64,000 nt of DNA from Cricetomys ansorgei (lineage: Eukaryota > Chordata > Mammalia > Rodentia > Nesomyidae). Below, piece after piece: positions 10,640-21,697 of this stretch. The notes below the pieces were generated by a model. It did no database searches and was not told the origin of the DNA. It was given only the letters and a program-made list of their open reading frames with translations. A program made the translations under genes and the position numbers. The DNA is taken from NCBI GenBank assembly GCA_026225945.1, contig JAMJFZ010003581.1, positions 9,285,001 to 9,349,000 on the forward strand. The letters run 5' to 3'. How positions within the stretch are numbered: position 1 is the stretch's first letter; each line of letters begins with the position of its first letter.

Positions 10640-10750
10640 TTCCCATCTGCAAAATGGGGACCTCCATAGTGTGCACCTCCTAAGATTAGTGGGGAGCTTC
10701 GTGAGTTACTGTGTGGATCCTGGAGCCCTGCCTGGCACTGGACAAGCGCC
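10640..10750 (+). mobile_element. MIR fragment, sense
   Basis: Reads cccatctgcaaaatggggac then cctggcactggacaag, matching the second half of MIR. The middle is diverged. Confidence 0.6.
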
Positions 10751-10774
10751 ACGTGAGGACTTGCTAATGCTAAG

Positions 10775-10915
10775 CTTACAATAATATTGTAACTTATTAC
10801 CGATAAACTGTGGCTATGTGCAATTTTTAAATGCATCCTTCGCCTGCTCGTGAATGATGTAGACCCTTTACAGGGAGTTTCTTTAGCTGCTTTATCAATA
10901 CCATTTATACCAAAG
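10775..10915. other. AT-rich unique block, possible regulatory element
   Basis: Contains aataatattgtaacttatta, tgcaatttttaaatgcatcc and gctgctttatcaataccat. It is repeat-free and could be a small conserved element, but that is only a compositional impression. Confidence 0.25.
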
Positions 10916-10935
10916 TTCCCCCCTCCTTCTTTTTC

Positions 10936-11140
10936 CCCTTTGAGGCAGGATCTCCCTGGCCTAGAACCTACCATGTAGGTCAGGATGGTCTTGATTTACA
11001 GAGACTGGCCTGCCTCTGCCTCCCAAGTGCTGGAACCTTTTCCCCTCTGTAGTCCTGCTATGTAGCTCTGTACTCAACTTTCTGTCACATGTCCCCAGCC
11101 AGAGGGCTGGGATTACAGATGTGTACCACCGAGTCCTGAT
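10936..11140 (-). mobile_element. Two B1-type elements in tandem, antisense
   Basis: The first (10936-11034) has a reversed B1 body ending cctgcctctgcctcccaagt. The second (about 11045-11140) ends gggctgggattacagatgtg. Both are diverged and share orientation. Confidence 0.75.
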
Positions 11141-11149
11141 TTGATTAGG

Positions 11150-11368
11150 CTTTTTTTTTTTTTTAATTTTACATTTTTTACATTTATTCATTTATTTTGT
11201 GCGTGCATTGTATGTACGTGTCTTCGGAGTGTGCGCCGCAGTGCATTGTGGATGTCAGAGGTCAGCTTTCTGGGTCTATCCTTCCATTGCATAGGTCCTT
11301 GTCATTGAACTCAGATCATCAGACTTGGTGGCAAGCATTTTTACCTGCTGAGCCATCTCTCCAGTCCG
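11150..11368 (-). mobile_element. B4A-type SINE, antisense
   Basis: A T-rich reversed tail (11150-11165), then ggatgtcagaggtcagcttt, cattgaactcagatcatcag, cttggtggcaagcatttt and ctgagccatctctccagtcc. Nearly full-length. Confidence 0.85.
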
Positions 11369-12163
11369 TGACAAGTTTCTTAACGCTTCTCGGATATTGT
11401 CTTCTGAACGATTCCTAAAACCCATGGAAACCCCTTCTCAGCTCAGCTCACCAATGCCAGAGTACTTACCATGGTTCTGACAGTTGGAGGTGGTGAGGGG
11501 AGCATGCTAAAAATATAGCCATCCCCATAACCCCAAAAGCCTTCAATTTACCTGCTTTTATAAAAAGATGCTTTCTTAGGTGTCACCCAGCGGAAGGTAT
11601 AATTACAACCTGGGAATGTTAATTCCTTTGCTCCTGGTATGCAGGATCTCTGCTCTGCGGGGCTCCTGTCCTCCTCAGAGCCTTTCCAGAGGAGATGGGC
11701 AGGCACAGGGAGGGGACTATGGTGGGAGCATACCAGGCCTGAAGCCTGTAGGTCATGCACCTTTTATGAGACTGGGCACAGTACAACTGGGTGAAGCCTA
11801 GAGAAATTGAGTGCATGTCTGGGGCCAGACAATTTCTTACCCAGGTCAGAGACCCTGCCAATCTGTGGAAGGTACCTGTTTCACATAGTAACATCAAGCT
11901 TCATCAGTGGTTGGGGTCTCACCAACCCCCCAGTTCACTCTTCTCATTTTTCCCCGGATGGGGATGCTAGCTACAGTGCCCTTCCCTGTAGGTCACAGTG
12001 AAGTAATGTACCTTTGGGTATATGGGGAATATCTCTTAGTAACCTGCATAGTTCTTCCATCTCAACAACATTTCCCCTGCAAACCCAGTGTCTGCTTTGG
12101 AGTAGGCAATGGGTCACAGTGCAGACAGGGAGCATAGAACAAACACAGATAAAATAAATCTTA
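11369..12163. other. Unique non-coding stretch
   Basis: About 800 bp without a gene. Small AT-rich pieces (gctaaaaatatagccatc, ggtataattacaacctggga) near 11500-11630 could belong to a conserved element. No array or SINE found. Confidence 0.45.
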
Positions 12164-12318
12164 GGTTGTTTATGGTGGTGCACGTCTTTAATCCTAGCAT
12201 TAGGGAGTCAGAGTCAGGAGGATCTCTGTGAATTCAAGGCTAGCCTGGTCTACATGGTGAGTACTGGGACAGCCAGAGTTATGTAGAGATACCCTGTCTC
12301 AAAATAAAACAAATAAAT
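12164..12318 (+). mobile_element. B1 SINE
   Basis: Full-length: tatggtggtgcacgtcttta, ggaggatctctgtgaattca, accctgtctcaaaataaaac. The tail holds short AAAT repeats. Confidence 0.85.
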
Positions 12319-12365
12319 GCTGAACACATGAATGCAGTGGAAACTAAGCTGTTAGAAGAAAGGAC

Positions 12366-12573
12366 CAAGGTTGGAGAGAGGTTAAGAGCATGTGCTGCTC
12401 TTGCAGAGGACACATGTCCATTCCTAGCATTCAACATGGCAGTTCACAACCACCAGTTGTAGGGGAATCTGATGCCCTCTTCTGGTCTTTTCAGATACTG
12501 CATGCACATGGTGCACAGACATACACACAGGCAAACACTCATACACAAAATAATATTAAACAAATCTTTATTA
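12366..12573 (+). mobile_element. B3/B2-type SINE, sense
   Basis: Has ggttaagagcatgtgctgct, cttgcagaggacacatgtcc, gatgccctcttctggtcttt and an A-rich tail (aaataatattaaacaaatct). It forms an inverted pair with the next element. Confidence 0.85.
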
Positions 12574-12575
12574 AT

Positions 12576-12768
12576 TTTTAAGATTTATTATTTTATTTTT
12601 TGTACATGGATGTTTTGCCTGCATGTCTGATTGCACAACATGTGTGTGCATAGTGCTGGTGGAGGCCGGACAAGGCCTTGGATTCCCTGGAACTGGAGTT
12701 AACATGGTTGCTAACAACCATGAGGGTGCTGGGAATTGAACCTGCTGAATCATATTTTCAGTCCCCAC
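12576..12768 (-). mobile_element. B3/B2-type SINE, antisense
   Basis: Reversed copy: a T/A-rich tail, tggatgttttgcctgcatgt, ggaactggagttaacatggt, and the complement of the head (aatcatattttcagtcccc). It sits tail-to-tail with 12366-12573. Confidence 0.85.
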
Positions 12769-12775
12769 CAAATAA

Positions 12776-12815
12776 ATCTTAGAAGGAGGGAGAGGAGGAG
12801 GAAAAGGAGGAGGGA
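12776..12815 (+). repeat. Short purine-rich tract
   Basis: GGA/GAG-rich sequence directly after the antisense SINE head, probably simple-sequence expansion. Confidence 0.6.
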
Positions 12816-13344
12816 CCTGAATCAAGCCAGACAGACCTTGGACCCCTTAAACATCTCAGCATCTTTTGGGGGAGTTCAGAAAATAGTTTTCTGGAACAGA
12901 CAACTGGCCAGAGAGGCCTGGGAAGGCCAGGGTAGAGGTCTCTCTCAACAAACCCTGGTCTAAGAGGAAGAAGTGGAGCACTGAGCTCCACCCTTCAGCC
13001 TGGCTCAGGTCCAAGCAGAGTAGGTGAGCCTTCAGAGTGGTCTAGTGGTCCAGCGTGGGATGTCTGTCTTGCCCCACCTCCACTTGGGAGCAGAGGTGGG
13101 GGTGGGCTCACTGACCCTCTGGGGAACTGGCCGGCCTGAGATGCTGTGGAACACTGGTCCCAAGGCTGTATATACACAGGGCCTGGAATGTTTATTTTTC
13201 CTTATTGACTTTCTCCAAATAAACCCCTGGCCAGCAGAAAGGGGCTCCCAGCAGCAGCTGTTTACCCAGTGTTTGTGATAAAGGGCCTTCTCCATAGCAA
13301 CAGGTGGCAATGTGCAGCTCTTGGGGAACAGGGCTGTGCTTACT
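12816..13344. other. Unique non-coding stretch
   Basis: Single-copy DNA. The sequence ccaaataaacccctggccag near 13215 contains an isolated AATAAA with no associated gene evidence. Confidence 0.45.
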
Positions 13345-13475
13345 CAGTGGGAAAGAAGGAGAGATAGAAGAAGGAGGGAGAACAGGACGGAAGGAAGTAG
13401 GAGAGGGAAGGAGAGAGGGGAAGGGACTGAGAGAGGGTGGGAAGGAGAAAAGACAGAAGGGGAGTCAGATCCATT
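13345..13475 (+). repeat. Purine (GA-rich) tract
   Basis: Roughly 130 bp of GAAG/GGAG/GAGAG-rich DNA. It is followed at 13483-13511 by a GTGG run ending in eight G. Low complexity, not coding. Confidence 0.8.
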
Positions 13476-13612
13476 AGGACGTGGGTGGAGTGTGGTGGTG
13501 GTGGGGGGGGATGAGTCTGGAGGGGTGAGGCTGGAGGGTGAACAGAGGGAGCAGGGAAGAGATCAGAAGGAATTGAATTGAATGGTTTCAGTCAAGACAG
13601 CTGCTTCTCTTT

Positions 13613-13613
13613 C

Positions 13614-13645
<32 letters not shown>

Positions 13646-13646
13646 A
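13613..13646 (+). repeat. (TA)n(TG)n microsatellite
   Basis: A short ATATATAT run joined to about 13 TG units, an alternating purine-pyrimidine stretch. Confidence 0.95.
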
Positions 13647-13679
13647 TTATGCATGTAGTAGATTGGAAATATATATATT

Positions 13680-13800
13680 CAAATTTTTTTTATTGTTTTT
13701 ATGTGTATATGCGTGTTTTCACGTGTGTGTGTTCATGTGGGTGTCCAGGGAACTGGGAGAGGGTATCTAGTCCCTTGGAGCTGGAGTCACAGAGGCCAGT
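13680..13800 (-). mobile_element. Probable B3-type remnant, antisense
   Basis: T-rich start, then gtgtatatgcgtgttttcac and cttggagctggagtcacaga, matching reversed B3 landmarks. The head portion is missing. Confidence 0.45.
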
Positions 13801-14607
13801 GTCTTCATACCAGGCTTCCACTTCTGACCACTACAGCTGACCACTTCTGGGGGGGAGCCACACAGGTACAGAATAACCCCAAGGCACGAGTCCACAGGAA
13901 GCAGTTGTGTAGTGGACATCTGAGATCAAGTCAAGGTCAGCGCCAGGGACTCAGCCTCTGCCTTCTGGAGCCTGGATTCCTCCATATTGGCTTGCAGACA
14001 TGTCTGTCCCACCTCCCATGGTTAGTCTCCTTTTCAGAAGGACACCAGCCCACATCCAGTCTGATTTCATCTAAACTTGGTTACACCCGTAAAGATCTGA
14101 TCTCCAAATCAGGTCACTCGAACGGGCGTCAAGGATGCGACTTGAAGTTATCTTTTGGGGCAATCCAACTGTAGCCACTGCAGAAGTGTCGTCACAAGGA
14201 AGGAGATGGCTGCACGCAAGACTCCCAGGCAGCGGACACCTTCTTCACCCTTGTCCCATGCCTTCTGTTGCAAAGGTAGCGTCCTCTTGCAGTAGGGAGA
14301 GGAGGAGGACTCGGGATGAGGAAGGAGAGGAGCTGGCTTTGAGAGCGTGGGGCCTGCGGTGGCCTGGGACATGTTATTTCTTCCCTCGGTGTCTCAGCTT
14401 TTTTGTTGGGACTGACAGTGCCCCATGAGGTTAAGGAGGGAGTCGGAATGACGGATGGCACAGAGCAGGAAGGACCTGAAGTTGGGCCCATTCTTGCTAT
14501 TTTCTAAGAGCTTTGCTCTGTCCTCAGCAGCGTATCGGAACGCACTTGGGGGTCATCCACGAGGACGGTGCCTACTCTTGCTGATGACAGCCTATGTCCA
14601 AGGAGTG
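13801..14607. other. Mostly unique stretch with a possible ancient repeat
   Basis: At 14060-14175 the run gatctgatctccaaatcagg followed by agttatcttttggggcaatc looks like the tail of a mammal-wide LTR or LINE fossil, family uncertain. A purine-rich patch lies at 14294-14333. No gene supported. Confidence 0.35.
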
Positions 14608-14763
14608 TTGGGCGGGAGAGATGCCTCGGGGTTGAGAGCACTGGCTGCTCTTGCAGAGGGAGAGCTTTACAACTTTCTGTAACTCCTGTCTCATGGGTTC
14701 TGACAACCTCACAGAGACATAGATGCACGCAAAATATCAATGTACTTAAAATAAAATTAAATA
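14608..14763 (+). mobile_element. B3-type SINE, internally deleted
   Basis: Head gggcgggagagatgcctcgg and gttgagagcactggctgctc are intact. The central body is shortened, and it ends in acttaaaataaaattaaata. Confidence 0.75.
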
Positions 14764-14961
14764 CCGGGGCACGTGACTCTGGTAGAGTCTGTCCCAGAGA
14801 CCTGGAGAAGGTGAGCCATTACTGGAGGGCTCTCCCAGCTGAGAACAGGGCAAGCCATTCTATCCTGTAGCTCTCTGAGTGCTCACATGGGGAGACCCAG
14901 TGAGGACAATGTGATAGGATCAGTGGCCAGTCTGAAAATGTACAGCATTCATTCAGATTTG
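14764..14961. other. Short unique gap
   Basis: No gene or repeat recognised between the SINE and the CA-rich tract. Confidence 0.4.
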
Positions 14962-15270
14962 CAGACACATATACACCTCACAGACACACGTACATCTCAG
15001 ATACACCTCATGGGTACCTGCTACACATATACACTCCACACACACTTGCCTTACACACACGTGCTTCACAGACACACCTCACACCTTACATGCACTCTTC
15101 ACACACATAACTCATAGACATGTCTCACACGACTTCACATACTCCTTCACTGCACGCACACATATCACACACACTTCACGCTTGCACACGTATACCTCAT
15201 GCACGCACACCACACACAGACACCGTTCCTGTATACCTTGCACACGCATACCTCTCACCCTCTCTCACAG
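14962..15270 (+). repeat. Degenerate CACA-rich tract
   Basis: About 300 bp of interrupted CACAC/CTCACA/CATACAC units. Threonine/histidine-rich frames on the plus strand are by-products. Confidence 0.9.
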
Positions 15271-15458
15271 GCAGGCACCAACACAGGCTCCAGGCACTTC
15301 GGAACTCATCTCAATCCCTTACACACCCTCGCCCTAACCCAGTACAGGAAACCCACGTTTATTTGTTCATTTGCAAATCTTCCTGTGAGATGGGCACTGC
15401 TCTCGTCCTTGGAGAACCCACAGGCCACAAACACGAAGGTTACATTTTCATTGATGAG

Positions 15459-15511
15459 ACAGACAGACAGACAGACACACACACACATGCACACACACAC
15501 CACACATACAA
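15459..15511 (+). repeat. (GACA)n(CA)n microsatellite
   Basis: About five GACA units running into CACACA with small interruptions. Confidence 0.95.
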
Positions 15512-16448
15512 ATCTGAAAAAAAAACAAAAAGGCCAATCATATTGTCCAGGAGAAGGAATGTAGAGCCATGGGAAGAATGGCAAAGGAAAGGGTTGGGGG
15601 GCACATTAAATGCACCCTCCAGACAGTCCAGCTGAAGGGGCAGATGTTTACCCGGGGGCTCCTGGGCAGCTCCTGTGGCCTCACTCAGGGTCCCCAGCAG
15701 GCTGCCCTCCCCAGGGATGCATAAACTTCTCACTGCAGTGTGTCAGCCTCCTCGTTACTATTCCCATCCTCATTATAGAACTGTCCTCACACTCAAACAC
15801 AACACGCACACGGCGCTGGCTGTTCCACGGTGCCGTGGGGAGACAGGGCATGTCGCTTGAGCTGCTGGAGAGGGCGGATACAGTCGCTAGGAGGGAGGAT
15901 GAGTTGATGCCTTCCTGGGGGGGGGAGTGTAGAAGGCAGCTTCTGCTGGATGTCAACTCTTTCTCTCCTCTTTGTCCTGTTACCAGCCCTCCCAAGGAAG
16001 CTCCTGCTAATTGTTTACTGTAGGCTGGTGCCTGCCACCTGCTCCTGGGTGAGGACTTCAGAGCCCAGCCTTGCCCTGTTCCTCCTCCGTCTTTGCAGCC
16101 AGGTATTTGCAACACTGCCGGCACTTAGTAGGTGCTTTAGAAGTGGCACTTAGTAGGTGATCTACTGATACTACTCAAAAGCAGGCCAGGATTGGAATAA
16201 AACTAGATAGTGCTGGAGTGTAGTTTACTATGTTTGTCTGGCATAGCAAACACTCTAACATTGCCAAAACAAAGTAATAATAAGCAGGATTTGCTGTCGC
16301 CCTACTCTTGTGGGTAGGATGGATGTCGGAAGACTGACAGGCAGACAAGGACCTTCCTCACTCACTCTTGCCTCGACAGTCTAGGCTTTTACAGAATCAG
16401 TCTTTGAATCTCCACCATTATAGACTTATCCCTTCGTATTCAACTTGC
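15512..16448. other. Unique non-coding stretch with a short 15-bp direct repeat
   Basis: The 15-mer ggcacttagtaggtg occurs at 16120-16134 and again at 16145-16159 (period 25). Opposite-strand frames of 137 and 147 codons overlap at 15610-16124, with no recognisable domains, so no gene is called. Confidence 0.45.
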
Positions 16449-16514
16449 CCTCCTCCTCCTCCTCCTCCTCCTCCTCCTCATCCTCCTCTTCCTCATCCTC
16501 CTCTTCCTCCTCCA

Positions 16515-16575
<61 letters not shown>

Positions 16576-16583
16576 CTCCTCCT
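16449..16583 (+). repeat. (TCC)n polypyrimidine tract
   Basis: About 135 bp of CCT/TCC/TTCCTCC with almost no purines. Its complement resembles the purine array at 17.5 kb. The proline/leucine and glycine-rich frames across it are low complexity. Confidence 0.95.
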
Positions 16584-17498
16584 TGGCTATCCTGGGAAAG
16601 GCAAACTCCTGTGAAAGATAATGTACTTGGTGACCGTTGCTGTGGAGTACAATGACCTTGGAAGAGTCCTGGGACTTCCCACAATCTTAGGGTCCTGGTG
16701 TGTGAAGCAGAAAGCCGCTTATGCTTCCCCATGGGCCTCGGCGAGAGCTGGTCAAGAGACCCACCACATGGCTCTCCACACAATGGCTGGCCCCAGCTGC
16801 TTGGCAATGTGGTTAGTATACGAAGCAGGTGGGGGTACAGCTGAGGTGGGGTGGGATGAAGGGAAACTTCCCCACTGTTGCTGGTCTTGGACTGGGTGGA
16901 CAGACTGGGGAAGGAGTGAGTCTGGAGGGCCGAGGAGGGGGCTCTGAGGGATCTGGAGGCTGCAGCAGCTGGATGGGCTCGGTCCCCTGGAAATGGATTG
17001 CTGTAAAAACAGTGGAGAAGGTGGCTAAGAGGCAGATGCAGAAGGTGAGGAATGGGAGCACTCTCAGGTTTTCTTCCTGTCCTAGCGACGAGCACAGTGG
17101 AGACAGCTAGAGAACAGAGCCCTCAAAGTTTCCAGCACATTCCTGCTAAAATTAGCCCTGTCTTGCATGAGCAACTATATTTAAACCAGCGGCCTGTCAG
17201 AGACACTGCGTTGAACCGAGACATAAGCTAGCAGGTGGAGGGCCAGAGAAATGCAGAGGTGCTGGTGGCCTGTAGGGCATGGGTAGGCTGTTCAGGGCCT
17301 GAGTGAGACCAGGGCCACCTGACACCTGTTGGTGGGGAAATTTCAGCAGGTCTGAGAGTATGCAAGTGTAAAACTCCCAGACGAGCTTGCAAAACTTCTT
17401 GTCCCAGCGGCAGGGAAGAACCCAGACAGGTAAGACAGTATACACACAGACATGGTGCTACTCAGGAGGGCAAAGGGAAGAGCGCTGGAGAAGGGGGG
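16584..17498. other. Unique spacer between two R/Y tracts
   Basis: Single-copy sequence. Opposite-strand frames overlap here with no recognisable family. No SINE seen. Confidence 0.45.
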
Positions 17499-17687
17499 TG
17501 GGGATGGGAGGAAAAGGAGGAGGAGGAGAGGGAGAGAAGGAAGAGGAGGAGGAGGAGAAGGAGGAGGAGGAGGAGGAGGAGGAGAGGAGGAGAGGAAGAA
17601 GAGGAGGAGACGAGGAGGAGGAGGAGGAGAAGGAGGAGGAGGAGGAGGAGGAGGAGGAGGAGGAGGAGGAGGAGGAGGCAGCAGCGG
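17499..17687 (+). repeat. (GGA)n polypurine tract
   Basis: About 190 bp almost wholly purine, ending in a pure GGA run followed by cagcagcggcagg. The plus-strand frame gives a poly-glutamate string, the minus strand poly-leucine/serine. Neither is treated as a gene. Confidence 0.95.
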
Positions 17688-18511
17688 CAGGAACTAGAAG
17701 AGAGAAGGGTCATGAACAGGAGACACTAATCCAAGGAATGGCTATGGTGGAAAGTGGTCCTCAGTAGACACCAGCCTTTCAGAGAGACCTTTGCCTTGGA
17801 ATCACCCCACACTCCTTCTTCTAAAGTGAGGGGAGCCCAAGTTGTCCCCCTCATCCATCTTTCCCTGCCTGCTGCAGCCTCTCGAGGGAGAGGGAGTGCA
17901 TTCTGAGAAGGTGCTTTACCTGAGGCCTGGGCCATTAAGTTTGATGCTGAAAAGAAGATATTTTATTACCGAGGAATACATCTGCATCTCTCCGGGGGGC
18001 TAGCTCAGCTCCTGCCCTGGCTGCAACCTCTTTAGATAGTTCAAATTGCCTCTATTTGACCCTGCTGCTCTGTGTAAGCCCTACAAGTGAGCTTTACCTT
18101 ATGTGTGTATGGATGAGCATTCACGCGCATATATATTTGTGCATTCATATGCTAGAAACAAACAAGGGGACCCACAAGACCCTCCTTGTCCCTCTTAGCA
18201 CTAGGCTGCTCCAGTTCATCTTAGAGAGCCCCGTGTGCTCAGCCCTTTAGACTTGCTCAACCAAACTCTGCTGGACTAAGTCCCATGCCTCCCTAACTAA
18301 CCCAGTGCCTGGCACAGCACCCAACATGTGATCCACTTGAGGTGGTGTCCCGCTGACTGAGGCCACATTTGGTTTGCCCAGTCCTGGGCGGGTTCTCATC
18401 TCCCCTGTCCCATGCCTTGTGTGACTCCACTGTGGAGCAGCGGTCTGGGCCTGGCACGCTCCCTTGTCTGTCAGTCCCGTGTTCTAGTCTGGAAAGAAAC
18501 AACTTTCCAGG
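17688..18511. other. Unique non-coding stretch
   Basis: No repeat or gene recognised. Contains an A/T patch (gaagatattttattaccgag) near 17953-17972. Confidence 0.5.
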
Positions 18512-18807
18512 TCTGGGAAGATAGCTTAGGTGGATGAAATGCTTGCTGTGCAAGCTTAAGGGCCTGAGTTCAATCCCCAGACCCGCATTAAAAAAAAAGA
18601 AAATCCCAGTGAGATGCTGGTGTGTTTTCATAAACCCTGGGCTGGAGAGTCAGAGTCATCAGAGGGGTGCCTAGAGCTCCCAGCCTAGCCAGTCTAATGC
18701 ACTTGTTGAGCTCCAGGCTGGTGAGAGATCTTGTCTCTGAAAACAGGTGAATATGCCTTAGGAAGAGCACCAGAGGATGACCCCTGGCTGCTACACATGT
18801 GTGCACA

Positions 18808-18857
<50 letters not shown>
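18512..18857 (+). mobile_element. B4-type composite SINE with (CA)n tail
   Basis: ID-like head (tgggaagatagcttaggtgg, gggcctgagttcaatcccca), an A-run junction, a B1-like arm (ctggtgagagatcttgtctc), then gaggatgacccctggctgct and a pure CA tail at about 18811-18857. Confidence 0.8.
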
Positions 18858-18858
<1 letters not shown>

Positions 18859-19104
18859 TTCCTGCAAGCCACCAAAGCTCAAAAGAAACCCATGTGCATG
18901 AGCAGAGAGAGATTCCAGACTCCATCTTTGGCCCAAGGCCATCCCGATCCTACCGTGCATGTGGCCCCAAGATGGGAGCACTCATGCTCTCAGACCCTGC
19001 TGGCAGCCTCTGGCTCCAGCGGACTCTGCTGTGACCCTGGCTCGCTTCTGTGTGGATGTAATCCCCACAGAGGTTATGGGTGGCACAACTCTTGCGGTTC
19101 GCTC
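18858..19104. other. Unique gap
   Basis: Ordinary single-copy sequence before an AT-rich candidate element. Confidence 0.4.
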
Positions 19105-19250
19105 TGTATCCAGAAACCCTTAGTGAAATTACAGCTTTAATTAAGTACAGCTGGCTGTACGTTATTCTCCGTGTAATTATCATGTTATTATTATTATCGC
19201 TTAGACAAAAGTTCAAACAAAGTTTATTGTAAATACTGTTTGGCAGAAAT
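19105..19250. promoter_or_regulatory. Putative conserved non-coding element
   Basis: Packed with homeodomain-like cores: ttacagctttaattaagtac, gtgtaattatcatgttatta, and aaacaaagtttattgtaaat (ACAAAG is a SOX/TCF-like core). TACAGCtggcTGTA is a near palindrome. Repeat-free. Confidence 0.4.
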
Positions 19251-19929
19251 AACTGGGAGAGCTGAGGGCTCTGGGCTTGTCTGAGTGACAAGGGGAACAG
19301 AGATGGAAGAGGGGGGTCTTCTGGGAGGAACAGGTGTGTGGGGGTGGGACCGAAGGAGGATGAGCTGAGGGATGGGGCCTGCTAGGCAGCCACACCATCT
19401 TGGAGAAGCTCCTCTCCTCTCTCTGAGCCTCCATTACCTTTCCTCGGTTGGAAGAGGACTCACACATTCCACAAATAATGACTGAGACCTGTGTGCCAGG
19501 CAGAGTTCTAGGCTTCAGAGTAGATGAAAGATCTACCTTCCCAGAGCTGAAATTCTAGGATAAAGTTGCAAGCTGACCAACAGGTGTAAAATTAAGTTTG
19601 CAATATGATGTCAGGGAGCCAAGAGTGTACAGAGGGGAAAGACTGCAGGGGCAAAAGCTATTGGGGGTGCTATTTCAGGAAAGTCAACTCTTCCATTTGA
19701 GGAAGAATTAGAGGGGAAAAGTGAGTGAGGGATAAACACTCCAGTGGAGGAATCCTGCATTCCCTCTGAGGCAGGAGCCTCAGGCATCCTCAAGGAATGC
19801 TAAGAAGCCAGAGTGCATGGAGCTGAGGAAGGGAAGAAAATGTGGTAAGAGTTGACTTTGGAAGGACAGCAGGACACAGAGCCTGTGAGAGCTGCCAGGC
19901 CTTGAAGAGGACTAGAATTTATTTATCCA
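19251..19929. other. Mostly unique stretch with possible ancient repeat
   Basis: At 19470-19560, ctgtgtgccaggcagagttc followed by ccagagctgaaattctagga resembles a mammal-wide repeat that carries tgtgccaggcactgttctag. Weak. No gene. Confidence 0.35.
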
Positions 19930-20163
19930 AAAGGAGACTAGATGGGCTTGGTGGTTAAGATCAGATCAGAGAGGATGTGTCTTTTCACACCCAAGTTCAA
20001 TTCCAAGCACCCACGCCAGGGAGCTCACAATTGCCTGTAATTCCAGCTCCAGGGGATCTAGTGCCCTCTTCTGGACTCCATGGCACCTGCACTCATGTGC
20101 TATTCACTCACACAGACATACAGACACATACAATTTTTAAAATAAAATAAACCCTTAAAAAGA
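19930..20163 (+). mobile_element. B3-type SINE
   Basis: Sense copy with aagttcaattccaagcaccc, ggatctagtgccctcttctg and an A-rich tail (aaaataaaataaaccc). The head is diverged and carries a local gatcagatcagag repeat. Confidence 0.8.
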
Positions 20164-20220
20164 GATGGAAGGCATTTTGGGGTCATGATCAGATCAGGAT
20201 TAGATCAAATTAGGATTGCT

Positions 20221-20514
20221 GGACTGGGGAGATGGCTCAGTGGTTATGAGCATTTGTGTGTGAGCATGAGGACACAAGTTCAAATCCCTTGCACCTATGT
20301 AAAAAGCCAGGTGTGGCTGTGAACACCTGCGACGTTAGCCCTTGGGAGAGGGTCAGAAACAGGAAGATCACTGAGGCTTGCTGGCTACCACCTTAACTCT
20401 GGGTTCAGTGAGAGGCCCTGTCTCAAAGTAATGAGGTAGAAATTGACATGCAGGGATGCCTGACATCCTTCTCTGGCCTCTGGCTTGCCATGCAGCATGT
20501 GTGCGTGTGCGGGT

Positions 20515-20558
<44 letters not shown>
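20221..20558 (+). mobile_element. B4-type composite SINE with (CA)n tail
   Basis: Head ggactggggagatggctcag, middle ggttcagtgagaggccctgt, then gacatccttctctggcctct and a CA array at 20516-20558. Confidence 0.8.
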
Positions 20559-20560
<2 letters not shown>

Positions 20561-21174
20561 TGAATTAGAATTAGGATTGCCAAAGTTCCTTCTGACCTGC
20601 CTACCTCTAAGATTCAAGACTTTATTGCCCAAGACAGAGATTTACTGTCTGTCCCAGCTGTACAGTGACTGGGCTCAGCAGGGTGTTTCTTCTGTGAGGT
20701 CTCTTATTTGGTTCCAACAGGAGGCAGCTGGAACTGGAGCCAGACAAAGGCTGGGCTGGAAGGGATGTCCAGGAGACCTGTTTCACTCACATGTCTCCCA
20801 TCTCAACTGGAGTGGACACAACTGCTGGACACTGGGCCAGGTGATCTTCTTCTGTCCTGGTGACTGCCTCCCATGAAGCTAACTGGGGCTTTCTCATCAT
20901 GGTGGGCTCAGCCAAGTGGACTCCGCACATGGCATCTGACAGTGAACTTTTCAAGAGGTAAACTTACTGTGTTCTACCCTTAGAAGTCACACAGGGCTTC
21001 TTGATCCTGCCCATCCTAGGTTCAACAGGAGAGGTCCTTGTTACACAAGGGCATGACAATTTGAGGTGGCGTGTTATTGTAAGGTTACTTGTGAACCTAT
21101 CAGAAAAGTCACAAGAAGAACAATTGCCATTCCTCAAAAGCGTCCTATGGGCTACGTGCTGGTCTGGTTTCCAC
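20559..21174. other. Unique non-coding stretch
   Basis: Single-copy sequence. The 142-codon frame at 20448-20876 starts inside the SINE tail and is discounted. Confidence 0.5.
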
Positions 21175-21345
21175 ACTTTATTTAGTTTTCTTATCAACTC
21201 TGTGAAGTAGAGGCACTATTAATAATCACAGTTTCCAAATGAGGCACAGAGAGGCTAAGCATCTGGCTCAAAGTCACTCAGCTAGACAGTAGGAACTGGG
21301 ATTGAATCCAGGCTGTCTGGCTCTAGTTTTGCTCCTGCAGACTCC
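21175..21345 (-). mobile_element. MIR element, antisense
   Basis: A long, well-preserved MIR: caaatgaggcacagagaggc, agtcactcagctagacagta, ggaactgggattgaatccag and gctgtctggctctag in reversed order. Confidence 0.85.
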
Positions 21346-21439
21346 AGCTTCCTCAGCAGCTGGAGGAGAAGCACTTCAAAACAGCTGGAGGCAGGGACCC
21401 CCTTCCCTGCCTTCCACAGCTTCCCTTGCTCTGGGATGC

Positions 21440-21642
21440 GGCAAGTATCTGTGTGTGTGAATATATTTATGTGCACATGAGTGTTTAGTTTGCATGTATG
21501 TCTGTGCACCACGTGTATGCCTGTTACCCTAGGAGGCCAGAAGAGGGTGTGTGACCCTCTGGGACCGGAGTTAACAGAAGGCTGTGAGCCACCATGTAGG
21601 TAGCTGGGAATTGAACTCCAGGTCCTCTAGAACAGCCTGTAT
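21440..21642 (-). mobile_element. B3-type SINE, antisense
   Basis: Contains aggaggccagaagagggtgt, gggaccggagttaacagaag and gctgggaattgaactccagg. The head is missing where a TCTA array and a B1 follow. Confidence 0.8.
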
Positions 21643-21659
21643 TTACTATCTATCTATCC

Positions 21660-21696
<37 letters not shown>

Positions 21697-21697
21697 A
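21643..21697 (+). repeat. (TCTA)n microsatellite
   Basis: About 12 TCTA units with one CCTC interruption, lying between two antisense SINEs. Confidence 0.97.

Noticed and set aside
15306..15584. Cys/Val-rich minus-strand membrane-like protein
   Set aside because: The hydrophobic stretch is the (GACA)n(CA)n array read backwards.
17387..17767. 126-codon glutamate-rich plus-strand frame
   Set aside because: Produced by the (GGA)n array; no unique coding flank, splice site or domain.
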